Shown here piece after piece: positions 51,292 through 59,615 of a DNA stretch of 64,000 bases. Every line of letters begins with the position of its first letter. The stretch's first letter is position 1. Under the pieces are notes generated by a model. That model was not told where the DNA came from. It worked only from the letters and a program-made list of their open reading frames with translations, and did no database searches. The position numbers and the translations under genes were made by a program. Source of the DNA: a virus; the IMG/VR virus record IMGVR_UViG_3300037111_000040, positions 57,715 to 121,714 of that record; one strand, given 5' to 3'.

Positions 51292-52803
51292 TCAAAAAGG
51301 AGCGGAGTATTCGTCTTTGTCTTTGTACATCGACGTTTGCTCCGCGCCCTTCTTCTTTTTCTTCGGTGTGTGTATGTACCCTTCTTGAACCGGAGCCTCG
51401 GCCTGCGTCAAGTGCAGTTCCTCTTCTCCGCCCTCGATCCGATAGTAGATCGGCGGTGCGGCGCAGTCAGCCTTCGTGTGAAACTGAATTTTGCGGATCA
51501 GGTTCCTCGGCTCAGCATCCGGATTCTCCACCGTGACGCCGATTCCCCATTCTTTCCAGCCATTGATTCCGCCGCCGCGCGCCCGGTCAAAGATCGTTCC
51601 CCTGTCACTTTTCGAGAGGTGATGGATGATGCAAACTTGGCACTTACCTTCGCGGCTGATTCTTTTTGCCGAGGCCAGCACTCGCGCTGTCTCCTGATTG
51701 TCGTTTTCGTTTCCCTCCCAGAGGTCACGGAACACGTCGAAGAAGACGAACTGGATTTGTCTTTCCTTGATCGACTCGATGATGTCGACGAGATCGGGAT
51801 TGCTCTGGAGCGTCCAGCTTTCGCGTTGTGACCGTGTGTTGATGTAAAGCCAATCTTCGAGGTCGAGCCCGGAGAGAAACATCTTCACCGACTCAGGCGC
51901 TCCTTTGAGCAGCCTCTTCAAACGGTTCTGGGAGAGGCCCGGAGCGTCCTCGCGCGCCACGAGGCCGACCTTGACCCTTTCCTTGATCTTATGTTGGAAC
52001 CACGAAACCCCGGCCACCATGTGCATCGCAAGATGAAACACGAGCAGCGATTTCGAGCTACCAGAGTCGCCGAGCACGAGGCCGTTGCCCTCTTTTTGGA
52101 TCAATCCCTCAACGGTCCAATCGACCACATCGGGAGCGCTTGTGATGAACGTCCGCGCGCCAACGAAGAACGGGATCGGATTCCGGGTGCGGAGAAGCAA
52201 CCGGCTGTCTTCTCTGAGGGTGAGGATTTCGCGTTCCACGAATTCGAGCGTGCTGACCGCTTCTTCGCTCTGATCGGCGGCGCGCGCAATCGCGGAGGAG
52301 CTAATGCCCATCAACCGGCGCGCGATGCTCTTGTCTTTGATGATGCGGATGTATTCGCTGATGACCGGGCGGCGCGGAAGCCCTTCAGTGAGTGACGCAA
52401 GATAGGCAACGCCGCCAATCGATTCGGTTTCCTTGTGCTTACCGAGTTCGTTTGACAACGTGACGATGTCGACCGGCATCGCCGCGTCTGATAGCTCGAC
52501 CATGCGGAGGAATATGCGACGGTGGGAGTCGAGCGAAAAATCGTCGGCGCGTATGACCTCTTTGGCTTCTTTGATCGCACTGTCGTCCAGCAGGATCGCT
52601 CCGAGGATCGTCCTCTCGGCGTCAAGGTTGGCGGGGAGCCCAGCCTCAAGCGTGAGGTCTGGGACCGTGGATGTTCCCGATCCACGGTATTCGTGCTTCC
52701 TGTCTGGCGGCGGCTCCGCTATTGGGCTCTCGACGAGAACTTCCTCGGGAGGCGGCTCAGGTGTTTGCTCGGCCATGAAGAAGTCGCCCGGATCGTCTTT
52801 CAT
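51292..52803 (-). CDS. Replicative helicase: DnaB N-domain fused to a RepA/KaiC-like core
   Basis: 503 residues. Residues 55-165 match the DnaB N-terminal helical domain (NLDAERTILGAILLDDSAIK, HRRIFLRMVEL, IGGVAYLASLTEGLP). Residues 210-420 are a RecA-like core with Walker A GDSGSSKS near residue 247 and Walker B IQFVFFDVFRDLW, followed by CQVCIIHHLSKSDRG. The core looks closer to RepA/KaiC-like hexameric helicases than to DnaB itself. The C-terminus is Lys-rich. Expected to unwind the phage replication fork. Confidence 0.75.
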   Translation of the reverse strand: MKDDPGDFFMAEQTPEPPPEEVLVESPIAEPPPDRKHEYRGSGTSTVPDLTLEAGLPANLDAERTILGAILLDDSAIKEAKEVIRADDFSLDSHRRIFLRMVELSDAAMPVDIVTLSNELGKHKETESIGGVAYLASLTEGLPRRPVISEYIRIIKDKSIARRLMGISSSAIARAADQSEEAVSTLEFVEREILTLREDSRLLLRTRNPIPFFVGARTFITSAPDVVDWTVEGLIQKEGNGLVLGDSGSSKSLLVFHLAMHMVAGVSWFQHKIKERVKVGLVAREDAPGLSQNRLKRLLKGAPESVKMFLSGLDLEDWLYINTRSQRESWTLQSNPDLVDIIESIKERQIQFVFFDVFRDLWEGNENDNQETARVLASAKRISREGKCQVCIIHHLSKSDRGTIFDRARGGGINGWKEWGIGVTVENPDAEPRNLIRKIQFHTKADCAAPPIYYRIEGGEEELHLTQAEAPVQEGYIHTPKKKKKGAEQTSMYKDKDEYSAPF

Positions 52804-53180
52804 GCTTTCAACCTCTTCACTTCACGTCCCACGTATACCGGTAGCGTGAGGACTTCCTTTCGGCCCTCAGCAAAGTTCGGCCATTTTTCATGTGCGTCAC
52901 TCATCACTGAAAGGATGTCCCCGAGGGACGGGAGCGCCGTTTCTCCTTCGTCTCTCGGCGTCTCGGATAGAATCGCCATCGCCACCTGAAACGCCCGGAG
53001 ATCGGTGTTCTTCAGGTGGTTCGTGTAGGTCTCCAAAGCTAACTTCCAGTCCTGTGGGCTCAGCTTCACTTGCCTGCAAATCGCCATGTGTGTAAGCGCC
53101 GCCTTGATGTTCCCCTCTGGCGATAGATTCGGCAGAAACGCCCACAAGCGTTCCCATTCCTTGCTTAGATAAATTGGCAC
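52800..53180 (-). CDS. Replication-associated protein, 126 aa
   Basis: 126 residues from a GTG start. PIYLSKEWERLWAFLPNLSP followed by helices (HMAICRQVKLSPQDWKLALE, LRAFQVAMAIL) suggests a small helical protein, possibly a helicase loader or accessory. Overlaps the helicase start by ATGA. Upstream of the GTG the same frame still reads like protein (DNHFNPEDQV), which suggests that the gene is the second part of the frame that follows. Family not recognised. Confidence 0.45.
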   Translation of the reverse strand: MPIYLSKEWERLWAFLPNLSPEGNIKAALTHMAICRQVKLSPQDWKLALETYTNHLKNTDLRAFQVAMAILSETPRDEGETALPSLGDILSVMSDAHEKWPNFAEGRKEVLTLPVYVGREVKRLKA

Positions 53181-53496
53181 CTGATCCTCCGGGTTGAAGT
53201 GGTTGTCCGTACCGGTTCAAAGGGGTTGTGTAAAGGGTCACATTCGCGAGCCAGAAGTAAACCCGGCTGCTGTGAACGACCGCCTCTGACTTCAGCCGGT
53301 TCCGAAGTAGCTGGGCGAACTGTTTGGCGCTGATGGTCGGGCAGGCGGTGAGGAAGTCGATGAGGGTGCAAATCTCTTTTTTCCCCCACGGGAGTTCGAA
53401 TTCTGGGTTGGCCTGCTTCCAGTACGCACTCAGCAAATCTACGAAGTCGTGGTAGCGGGGATCGAGTTCTTCGGGGACTATTTCGCGGCGTCTCAA
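53181..53496 (-). CDS. Replication-region protein, possibly frameshifted into the next gene
   Basis: ATG 53496 opens MRRREIVPEELDPRYHDFVD, then LPWGKKEICTLIDFLTACPT and KQFAQLLRNRLKSEAVVHS, ending with YFWLANVTLYTTPLNRYG near 53205. In this frame reading goes on to 52897 but becomes low-complexity exactly where the 126-aa gene starts in another frame. One protein of about 230 residues with a frameshift near 53205, or two genes with a long overlap, are both possible. Helical, without catalytic motif. Confidence 0.4.
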
Positions 53497-54029
53497 TGCT
53501 TCTCTCCCTGCAAAATCTCCATGGCTTCCGTCAACCCCCCTTTGGGGGGTGAAGGGGGGTGTATTTGCTTTTCTGTCTCTGTCCCTGTCCCTGTCCCTGT
53601 ACGTGTGTCGGCGGAGCGTGACGGTCCGGCAGGCACAGCGACACGGTGACCGTTCGGTGACTGCACGTATATGACGCCCGGTGACCGTGCGCTATTCGTT
53701 CGGTTAGCGGCCCCGCGTCGAGCATCGAAGATTCTCTTGGCTTCCAACCACTCTTCGTAACAGGTTTCGTTGCGCAGGCGATTGCCATCAACCACATCAA
53801 ATTTCCGGATAATTCTGGGTCCGTGGATGGCCCAAAGCTCGTCCCCCAAGCCACTATTTTCGGCAAGGTCGAGCGAGTCTGCTGAGACGGTGCAATCGTC
53901 GGTTTGCCATGCGCAGGAGAGGAGGTATAGGTAGCCGATCCGGGCGGACGGATGCATGGCTTGCACGGCTGGGGAGCCCTTAAAGGCGTCGATTCGGAAC
54001 GGCATCCACTGTTGCCACTTAGCAGGCAA
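53493..54029 (-). CDS. DUF1376-like replication protein, 178 aa
   Basis: TTG 54029 follows GGGGGA; ATG 54005 is the alternative start. WQQWMPFRIDAFKGSPAVQA, SARIGYLYLLSCAWQTDD and WAIHGPRIIRKFDVVDGNRL, NETCYEEW match the DUF1376 layout found in phage replication-initiation genes. The tail is low-complexity and carries the tandem CCCTGT repeat (53583-53600) read as Gly-Thr. It begins the minus-strand replication operon. Confidence 0.65.
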   Translation of the reverse strand: MPAKWQQWMPFRIDAFKGSPAVQAMHPSARIGYLYLLSCAWQTDDCTVSADSLDLAENSGLGDELWAIHGPRIIRKFDVVDGNRLRNETCYEEWLEAKRIFDARRGAANRTNSARSPGVIYVQSPNGHRVAVPAGPSRSADTRTGTGTGTETEKQIHPPSPPKGGLTEAMEILQGEKH

Positions 54030-54446
54030 AACTCCCCCTCTTCCCCTTTCGGACAGGGGAATATCCTCGGCAAAATCAACGCCTGCGCCATCGAAAAGGA
54101 AATCCGAACGGCCTACTCTCCTGAAAGGTGGTTGGGGCCAGTTGAGGGAACCGGCCCCCAGACCTGTTCGGACAAGGAGGCATCTGGGAGCTACCCAGAC
54201 TCGGCAACCATAGGTCACAAAAGGTTGCCTGTCAAGCGAGAAAAAGAGGATTTCCACAGGCAAAAGTGGAAATGTGGACCAAGATAGTCAACCCATCAAA
54301 CGGCACGATCTGTATCGCTTACAGAAATACACAGACAGAGATGGGGTTTAGTAATCAACAAAATTCCACACTTTTCTATTGACAAGCTGCGCTTTCGGGT
54401 CTACGTTGATTTCAATAAAGCTGAATCCATCAGCGGGAGCGAGCAA
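54030..54446. other. Divergent control region of the replication operon
   Basis: 417 bp without a gene. It separates the minus-strand replication operon from the plus-strand right arm. TTTCCAC/GTGGAAA (54251-54273) forms a hairpin, and TTCCACA appears again at 54364-54370, so weak DnaA-box-like repeats are present. AT content rises from 54240 to 54370. It could include the replication origin, but nothing proves it. Confidence 0.35.
54379..54407 (+). promoter_or_regulatory. Candidate promoter TTGACA-17-TACGTT
   Basis: TTGACA (54379-54384), 17 bp, TACGTT (54402-54407), 40 bp before ATG 54447. The spacer shares CTGCGCTTTC with the promoter at 32095. Confidence 0.5.
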
Positions 54447-54998
54447 GTGAAAGAGCGTGATCTGCAAGACGTGAAGGTTGGCGACATGATCGCCGCCATG
54501 AGCCACAACATCGGGCGTGTGGACCGGTGGACCGGGGCTATCCACGAAGTCAAGAAGGTGACAGCCAAGCAATTCATGGTCATCGGACGATGGTTTGAGA
54601 AGGCGACCGGCAGGGAACGTCGCCGCTCCATGAGCCAGTACCACTACGAACTGGCAACGCCTGACCAGATCGAGGCCAACCGGAAACGCGCCGCCGCGCG
54701 CACCGTTGAAGATGCGAAACGCGGCAGTTTTTACGCGCGGCCCGAGCAGAAAGACGTTTCCGCGATCTTCCGACTTCTCTCCGACATGACTCCTGATAAT
54801 CATCCTCTCGACCGGCTGACGCCAGCGGAGTGGGCCGCGCTGCGGCGCAGGCTGGGGGCACTGGACTCTGGCGACTGGTCGTGGCAGTGCAACGAGTGCG
54901 GATCAAACGAATTTTCGTCATCGGTGAGCGAGCACGATCTGGAGAGTCTTTCGTGTACAAACTGCGGCGGCAACGAGTTCCATAAGGTGAAGGCGTGA
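54447..54998 (+). CDS. Zinc-ribbon protein, 183 aa
   Basis: 183 residues. The N-terminal 80 residues form a small beta domain (VKVGDMIAAMSHNIGRVDRW, VTAKQFMVIGRWFEK). The C-terminal 40 residues are a clear zinc ribbon (WQCNECGSNEFSSSVSEHDL, LSCTNCGGNEF). It is the first gene of the plus-strand right arm, behind a promoter. Function unknown; transcription- or DNA-linked ribbons look like this. Confidence 0.55.
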   Translation: MKERDLQDVKVGDMIAAMSHNIGRVDRWTGAIHEVKKVTAKQFMVIGRWFEKATGRERRRSMSQYHYELATPDQIEANRKRAAARTVEDAKRGSFYARPEQKDVSAIFRLLSDMTPDNHPLDRLTPAEWAALRRRLGALDSGDWSWQCNECGSNEFSSSVSEHDLESLSCTNCGGNEFHKVKA

Positions 54999-55012
54999 CG
55001 GCGCTCTGGAGT

Positions 55013-55312
55013 TCAGTGGGGAAGATCGAGGTGACTGCACCTCGCGCATTGGCAATCATCACAGAGAAGATGATCGCCTCGCTGGCACGCGGCACAGACG
55101 CGAAGGATCGGAACCATGGTGTAGTAGGGCTTTTTCTTCTTCTGGTTTTTCGGTGCGCCGTTCTGCGATCCGGGGCATACTCTGTACTCGTCGGTGAAGA
55201 TGCCGCGCGTGAGGTGAAAAGTCACCCTGCCCTTGTCGCTTGGCACGGTCTGGCCGCACACGGGGCACTCCAGCATCGCGCGGAAAGATTTGATGGTCGG
55301 CACAACAGACAT
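55013..55312 (-). CDS. Zinc-finger protein on the opposite strand, 99 aa
   Basis: 99 residues with ordered Cys pairs: LECPVCGQTVPSDKGRVTFH with HL, then CAACQRGDHLLC and CDDCQCARCSH at the C-terminus. The plus-strand reading of the same stretch is not protein-like, so the minus strand is coding. It lies against the direction of its neighbours. Two zinc sites are likely. Function unknown. Confidence 0.6.
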   Translation of the reverse strand: MSVVPTIKSFRAMLECPVCGQTVPSDKGRVTFHLTRGIFTDEYRVCPGSQNGAPKNQKKKKPYYTMVPILRVCAACQRGDHLLCDDCQCARCSHLDLPH

Positions 55313-55341
55313 GATACTCTGCGCCGGGAAAGGTTTGACGG

Positions 55342-55776
55342 ATGAAATTCGATGACTCACTGGCGGAAAGCTTGCATGTGGCGTTGAGGAAGGGCTGCGA
55401 TTCCAGCGCAAGTTCGGCGGCGTGGAACCTAATCTACCTTCTCAAGCCGAAACAGTGGAATGGATTTCTCAAGCACGTCGAAGACGGCTTCGCGACCTAT
55501 TCGCTGACGGCGACTGGCGAGACAAAAAAGCTGACTGAGCGCATGACGACGGCAGCTTTATCGAAGCAACTCAAAGCGGTCGTCTCGAAGTGGAAGCCCT
55601 ACGGCGAGGGGCACGAGGCCGTCGCGCTCCATTGCGTCTTCGATCTTTTCTCTGAAAACGATTGGTACGGATTCGCGAGCTTCCTTCACTACAGCATCGA
55701 GAAAGAGAAGGCGTCAAGGCATGAGCCAGAAATCAAAAAAGCCGCAGGAAAAGAAAAAGCCCGAGCCCGATCCTGA
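55342..55776 (+). CDS. Hypothetical helical protein, 144 aa
   Basis: 144 residues, mostly helical (SSAAWNLIYLLKPKQWNGFL, MTTAALSKQLKAVVSKW, HEAVALHCVFDLF) with a Lys/Ala-rich tail that overlaps the next gene. No Cys cluster, no catalytic motif. Not recognised. Confidence 0.5.
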   Translation: MKFDDSLAESLHVALRKGCDSSASSAAWNLIYLLKPKQWNGFLKHVEDGFATYSLTATGETKKLTERMTTAALSKQLKAVVSKWKPYGEGHEAVALHCVFDLFSENDWYGFASFLHYSIEKEKASRHEPEIKKAAGKEKARARS

Positions 55777-55897
55777 AACGGAGCCGGACTGGGAGGGGAA
55801 GTGCGAAGTTTGCGGCGCATCTCCAGTCGTCCCATGCACTGGAATGTGCGGACCTTGTACTTTTGGTGAAGCTGACACTGCTGGGGGAAACTGGTGA
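55721..55897 (+). CDS. Small zinc-binding phage protein, 58 aa
   Basis: 58 residues: a Lys/Pro/Glu-rich start, then KCEVCGASPVVPCTGMCGPC, TFGEADTAGGNW. The CxxCG ... CTGxCGPCTFGEA end is a recurrent phage motif. Overlaps the previous gene by 56 bp and the next by 4 bp. Zinc binding likely; role unknown. Confidence 0.65.
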   Translation: MSQKSKKPQEKKKPEPDPETEPDWEGKCEVCGASPVVPCTGMCGPCTFGEADTAGGNW

Positions 55898-56160
55898 CCG
55901 AAACCGAGAAGATAGCGGAGCGCGTGTGCGCGAAATATGGAATCAGTGAACCCGAAAAGCGCGAAGCAGCACAAACGGAGTCTTACCATTTTCTGTGCTG
56001 CGATGACGGTGATTCACTGGGCTGGCTATGGACTATTGTCTTTGGCTTTGCCTTCGGGATCATCGTGGCGGCTCTTGCTTTCATTGCCTTCATTGTGGTT
56101 GTCATCTATGTGTTTTCGTTGGTGCCTCGCGTTATAGTTGAGTTGCTCGGGGGAAAGTGA
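55894..56160 (+). CDS. Membrane protein, 88 aa
   Basis: GTG start in an overlap with the previous stop. 88 residues: a soluble N-terminal 40 residues, then one long hydrophobic region (residues 44-82) likely to form two membrane helices. Phage inner-membrane protein of unknown role. Confidence 0.55.
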   Translation: MTETEKIAERVCAKYGISEPEKREAAQTESYHFLCCDDGDSLGWLWTIVFGFAFGIIVAALAFIAFIVVVIYVFSLVPRVIVELLGGK

Positions 56161-56172
56161 TGGAGGAACTGT

Positions 56173-56532
56173 ATGACGTATCTGAAAATGCTGGATGAGG
56201 AGATCACGGCCAGCGACAAATTCACGAGGGAGAAATTCGGCCTTCAGGTTGGCGACGGATTCCCTGAGATGGTCCGCGAGGTTCTGAAGAGTGAGAAGTT
56301 GTCGATGCGGCTACTTCTCGGACTGTTGACGACTGGCCTTTCCGGCAAGGAAATCGCAGAATCGATGAGAGAGATGCCCAGCGGCCAGAAACCGGATTTT
56401 GGGAACGTCATACTGAATAACCTCACAGCGTTTGAGGCTCCGTTGGCGCTCTTGTATTGGGGAATCCAGATTGGTCGCAAGATGGAGAGCGAATCTGCGG
56501 CGGCGCTAAAGTCGCTCGACGAGAAGGCTTAA
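56173..56532 (+). CDS. Hypothetical protein, 119 aa
   Basis: TGGAGG lies upstream of ATG 56173. 119 residues, acidic to neutral, helical, without membrane segment. A repeated amphipathic pattern (MRLLLGLLTTGLSGKEIAES) suggests a small helical bundle. No family recognised. Confidence 0.5.
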   Translation: MTYLKMLDEEITASDKFTREKFGLQVGDGFPEMVREVLKSEKLSMRLLLGLLTTGLSGKEIAESMREMPSGQKPDFGNVILNNLTAFEAPLALLYWGIQIGRKMESESAAALKSLDEKA

Positions 56533-56671
56533 CCAGCTTCCCCGCGCCCATCGTTCGTTCCGGGCAAGGGATGCCTTGGGGGTTGGACGCCCCCTCATTG
56601 TCGACTAGGTAAGGTCTGACAGGGCGAGAAAGCGGGGGCCGTGAAAGCGGCCTCCGCAGAAAGACAATGGA
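56533..56671. other. Intergenic stretch with small hairpins
   Basis: GGGGG-TTGGACG-CCCCC and GGCC-GTGAAAGC-GGCC can form hairpins, but no T-tract follows. It may hold a small RNA or only the ribosome site region of the next gene. Confidence 0.3.
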
Positions 56672-56923
56672 ATGGATTACGGTTTGTATGTCGGGCACTC
56701 ACTTGAGCCGGTGTTCAAGGGTACAGCAGGAGAGTGCCGCGCGCATGTGGACGAGTTGACCGACGAGCAGCAGCAAAGCGGGTGGAAAATTGTTCCGCTG
56801 CCGTTGGAGCCATCTCCGCTGCCGGTCGATCCTGATCTCTGGAAGAGAGTCCTCGTACTTGTAAGTGCGGTTGGCGGAATCATGCTGATTCTAGTGTTTG
56901 CGCTATGGGAGGCTACGCGATGA
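56672..56923 (+). CDS. Membrane-anchored protein, 83 aa
   Basis: 83 residues. Residues 1-55 are soluble (YGLYVGHSLEPVFKGTAGEC), and residues 58-80 (RVLVLVSAVGGIMLILVFAL) form a single membrane helix. The stop overlaps the next ATG. Probably tail-anchored in the host membrane. Not recognised. Confidence 0.5.
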   Translation: MDYGLYVGHSLEPVFKGTAGECRAHVDELTDEQQQSGWKIVPLPLEPSPLPVDPDLWKRVLVLVSAVGGIMLILVFALWEATR

Positions 56924-57258
56924 GTCTCGGCCCTGACGAATGTAACTGGGTGGGATGCGGAGCACTGAGAAGAGGCGTTAACCACTGGTACATCGTGGCC
57001 GAGACCAAGGGAGGAGTTCGGATTTATAAATGGGCAGAATGCCCACCGGAGGCCATGAAAAACGGCAAGCATTTTTGTGGATTAGCGCACGCTTTCCAGC
57101 ACGCGAGCAAGGTACTAACGCCAGATGAAACAAAACCGGATCGCGAGTCAACACTCGAATTGAGACCCCCGCTGACACGCGAAGGAACGAAGCCGGAAGA
57201 AGTGACAACGCAAGAATCACCGGAAGCTGAGGAGACAGAGAAACCAAATGGCGAATGA
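56920..57258 (+). CDS. Cys-containing protein, 112 aa
   Basis: ATG 56920 overlaps the previous stop. 112 residues: N-terminal CNWVGCGALRRGVNHWYIV and FCGLAHAFQHASK carry Cys and His residues that may bind zinc. The rest is Glu/Thr/Pro-rich and disordered. It overlaps the next gene by 11 bp, in a tight operon. Confidence 0.5.
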   Translation: MSLGPDECNWVGCGALRRGVNHWYIVAETKGGVRIYKWAECPPEAMKNGKHFCGLAHAFQHASKVLTPDETKPDRESTLELRPPLTREGTKPEEVTTQESPEAEETEKPNGE

Positions 57259-58387
57259 AGCCGAATACCTCCAACCCGAAAGCGAAGACGATCCAATCGA
57301 GCAGATAGAAGCCGCTCCATCCACGCTCGCGATCATCACGCAGAGCGAGTACGCGGCGATGGTCGCGACCGCAAACATCAAGGGCAACAGGCGTAGCGTC
57401 GATGAGTTCTCGAAGAAGCTGATGCTCTACGCTACTCACTCTCAGCCCGTCGCTCTTGGGATGTTCTACAGCCTGCCGCGCGCAGGGAAACAGATTGTCG
57501 GCCCCTCGGTGCGCTTCGCCGAAGTCGTCGCGCCGTGCTGGAAGAACAACTCGACAGGCTCAAGGATCATCGGCGAAACGGAACAGACGGTCACGGCGCA
57601 AGGCGTCTTTCTCGATTACGAAGCCAACATGCGCAACGTGAAGGAAATCCCGCGTCGCATCACATCGTCCGATGGGCGGAAGTTCAATTCCGACATGATT
57701 CTCACCACGTCGAAAGCCGCGCTTAGCATTGCCTACCGCGAAGCGATCTTGAAAGGCGGCGTGCCGCAGGCTCTTTGGACTCCAGCCTACGAGGAAGCCA
57801 AACTGACGGCTGTCGGCAAGGCTATGAGTCACAGCGCAAGAATCGACGCGGCGATGGAGTATCTCACGAAGCTCGGTGTGACTGAGTGGCAAATAATGAA
57901 CGCTGTCGGATGCGCGTCGCCGAAGGAGATGGAGACTGAGCACTTGGTAACGCTCAAAGTCATGTGCGAGGAAATCAAGCGTGGCGACAGAACCATCGAG
58001 GCCGTCTTCGGCTCTCCATACGACAAGGAGATCGACGCTCTCTTCACGCAACTCAAGAAGAACGAGGCCGAGAAGCGCCTCCTCAAGGGCTCCTACATGG
58101 GTCGCGCCAAGGAACTGGTCGAGTATCTGCGTGAGCGCGTGACCCCAGCGGCGCGCGGCACTGAAGTGAAGCAGGAAACGAATACGGAGCCGGAGAAGAA
58201 GACAGACGAAGCCTCCGGAACCACGTCGCCAGCGACGGGAAAGAAGGGCGGCGCGAAGAAGGGTAAGGAGCAACCGCCTGCTACTGATACTCAAGCTGAA
58301 GGAACGAAGGAAACCGCAGAAACCAAGCCGGAGGAGAAGCCAGCGGCAGATGGGAAAGAAGCCGACTCTGGGTCTTTCAACTTTTAA
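57248..58387 (+). CDS. Conserved phage protein of RecT-like organisation, 379 aa
   Basis: 379 residues. Residues 30-270 contain MFYSLPRAGKQIVGPSVRFA, EVVAPCWKN, DYEANMRNV, RRITSSDGRKFNSDMI and TSKAALSIAYREAI. This order is widespread in phages; the GK-GPS-R-E and R-R-I-T blocks are reminiscent of annealing or recombination proteins, though not a classical RecT. The tail is disordered and acidic and ends DSGSFNF, like the protein-interaction tips of SSBs. Recombination or ssDNA role is inference. Confidence 0.5.
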   Translation: MANEAEYLQPESEDDPIEQIEAAPSTLAIITQSEYAAMVATANIKGNRRSVDEFSKKLMLYATHSQPVALGMFYSLPRAGKQIVGPSVRFAEVVAPCWKNNSTGSRIIGETEQTVTAQGVFLDYEANMRNVKEIPRRITSSDGRKFNSDMILTTSKAALSIAYREAILKGGVPQALWTPAYEEAKLTAVGKAMSHSARIDAAMEYLTKLGVTEWQIMNAVGCASPKEMETEHLVTLKVMCEEIKRGDRTIEAVFGSPYDKEIDALFTQLKKNEAEKRLLKGSYMGRAKELVEYLRERVTPAARGTEVKQETNTEPEKKTDEASGTTSPATGKKGGAKKGKEQPPATDTQAEGTKETAETKPEEKPAADGKEADSGSFNF

Positions 58388-58407
58388 GCAAGCAACCGGG
58401 AGGAAAC

Positions 58408-59046
58408 ATGGCGATTCACATCAAGGATATGCTCTTTGAGAGCGGCAGTAAGCCCGCGCCTCATCCAGCCACTCAAACCACGCCGCCACAGGCGCATTCG
58501 TATATTCACACCGACACGACAGCCGGTTACCCGAACGGGGCTCCATCTGTCGCGGTGGCTGACGACGGTGGAGCGAATCACGCGGACGATGCGTACCAGC
58601 GGGTACTCGCTCACAGCGATTTCACACAGACAACCGTCTACCAGACGCTCCAGAAATACGTCGCTCCGCTCATGGACGTGTTGCCGGATGAAAAGACGAG
58701 ATTCCGGGCGGCGGTTAAACAGGCGGCGGCACAGTCCGGATTTGATCCGGCGTCGATTGCGACAGCCTTCGATCAATTGAAGACTGATCTTTCGAAGACC
58801 GCTGACAATTTCAGTGCGTCCGTCGATCACGCCATCGCTGAGGGAGTGGACGCCAAGAACAAACAGGCGGAGTCACTCACGACACAGGTGCAGAGCCTGC
58901 AAGCTCAGATCGCACAACTCAAGGAAGACGCCTTCGCCACGCAACAGAAGATCGAGGCTGGAAAGCATCGCTTCGATACCGCTCTCCAAACACGTCAACA
59001 GGAACTCGCAACCGAAGCGGCGAAATACGCCGGTCTTCTGGCATAG
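58408..59046 (+). CDS. Coiled-coil protein, 212 aa
   Basis: GGGAGG precedes ATG 58408. 212 residues: a disordered Pro/Thr/His-rich start and a long coiled coil from about residue 150 (ESLTTQVQSLQAQIAQLKED). No enzyme motif. Follows the 379-aa protein with a 20-bp gap and may be its partner. Confidence 0.5.
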   Translation: MAIHIKDMLFESGSKPAPHPATQTTPPQAHSYIHTDTTAGYPNGAPSVAVADDGGANHADDAYQRVLAHSDFTQTTVYQTLQKYVAPLMDVLPDEKTRFRAAVKQAAAQSGFDPASIATAFDQLKTDLSKTADNFSASVDHAIAEGVDAKNKQAESLTTQVQSLQAQIAQLKEDAFATQQKIEAGKHRFDTALQTRQQELATEAAKYAGLLA

Positions 59047-59056
59047 GAGGAACACC

Positions 59057-59206
59057 TTGTCAACCAATCTCTCACTACCTACCTCGACAGACATTAAATC
59101 CTTTTGGTCGCGGCCCGAAGGGAAGATGGCCATTGGAATTTACGCCGCAATCATTGGAGCCCACGATACATGGCCCACATACCCGCCCGCGAATAAAAGG
59201 ATGTGA
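59057..59206 (+). CDS. Small protein with TTG start, 49 aa
   Basis: AGGAGG lies six bases before TTG 59057, a strong site that decides the unusual start. 49 residues, STNLSLPTSTDIKSFWSRPE with a hydrophobic middle (MAIGIYAAIIGA). Its stop joins directly to the next ATG. Not recognised. Confidence 0.5.
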   Translation: MSTNLSLPTSTDIKSFWSRPEGKMAIGIYAAIIGAHDTWPTYPPANKRM

Positions 59207-59449
59207 ATGATCTACTGGTTGGAGGACAGGTGGGACGACCTGACATGGTGGGTCTGGCGAAAGTGGCGCTGGAGGTGGAAGCACCGCAACGACACGCTCC
59301 AAGAGATGCGACAGGAACTTTACCGGAACTGGGATGTTTACTTGAATCAAGTGAAAGACATTCCTGCATCGCGAGATTTGCACGATGCGATTGAGGGGAT
59401 GAAGGAACTTAAAAATATGCTCGGAGACGAAGATGAAGGGCCGAATTAA
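59207..59449 (+). CDS. Trp/Arg-rich small protein, 80 aa
   Basis: 80 residues starting MIYWLEDRWDDLTWWVWRKW, with many Trp and Arg in the first 25, then an acidic helical tail. Directly abuts the previous stop. The Trp-rich start suggests membrane-surface or nucleic-acid contact. Not recognised. Confidence 0.45.
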   Translation: MIYWLEDRWDDLTWWVWRKWRWRWKHRNDTLQEMRQELYRNWDVYLNQVKDIPASRDLHDAIEGMKELKNMLGDEDEGPN

Positions 59450-59615
59450 GAAGAGGCGGAAGACAGGACAAAGGGACATTATCTCCCGGATGGAGGATCA
59501 TGTCCTCGACGAAAAAATCCAGCAGTCTGATAACCGGCGCAAGTTCATCGAGAAGCTCGACAAAAAGACGGGAGAGTTTGCCCGTCGCGAATTCGCCAAA
59601 CTGGGGCTATTTTAA
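59433..59615 (+). CDS. Small basic helical protein, 60 aa
   Basis: 60 residues: MKGRIKKRRKTGQRDIISRM and a charged helix (FIEKLDKKTGEFARREFAKL). Overlaps both neighbours (17 bp and 1 bp). No motif. Possibly a small DNA- or kinase-associated protein given its place before the kinase gene. Confidence 0.45.
   Translation: MKGRIKKRRKTGQRDIISRMEDHVLDEKIQQSDNRRKFIEKLDKKTGEFARREFAKLGLF

Noticed and set aside
54030-54446. Definite replication origin
   Set aside because: Only weak TTCCACA repeats and moderate AT richness are seen; no iterons or strong DnaA boxes.
57560-58294. Minus-strand frame of 244 aa inside the 379-aa gene
   Set aside because: Antisense shadow with no motif; the plus-strand gene is clearly conserved in pattern.
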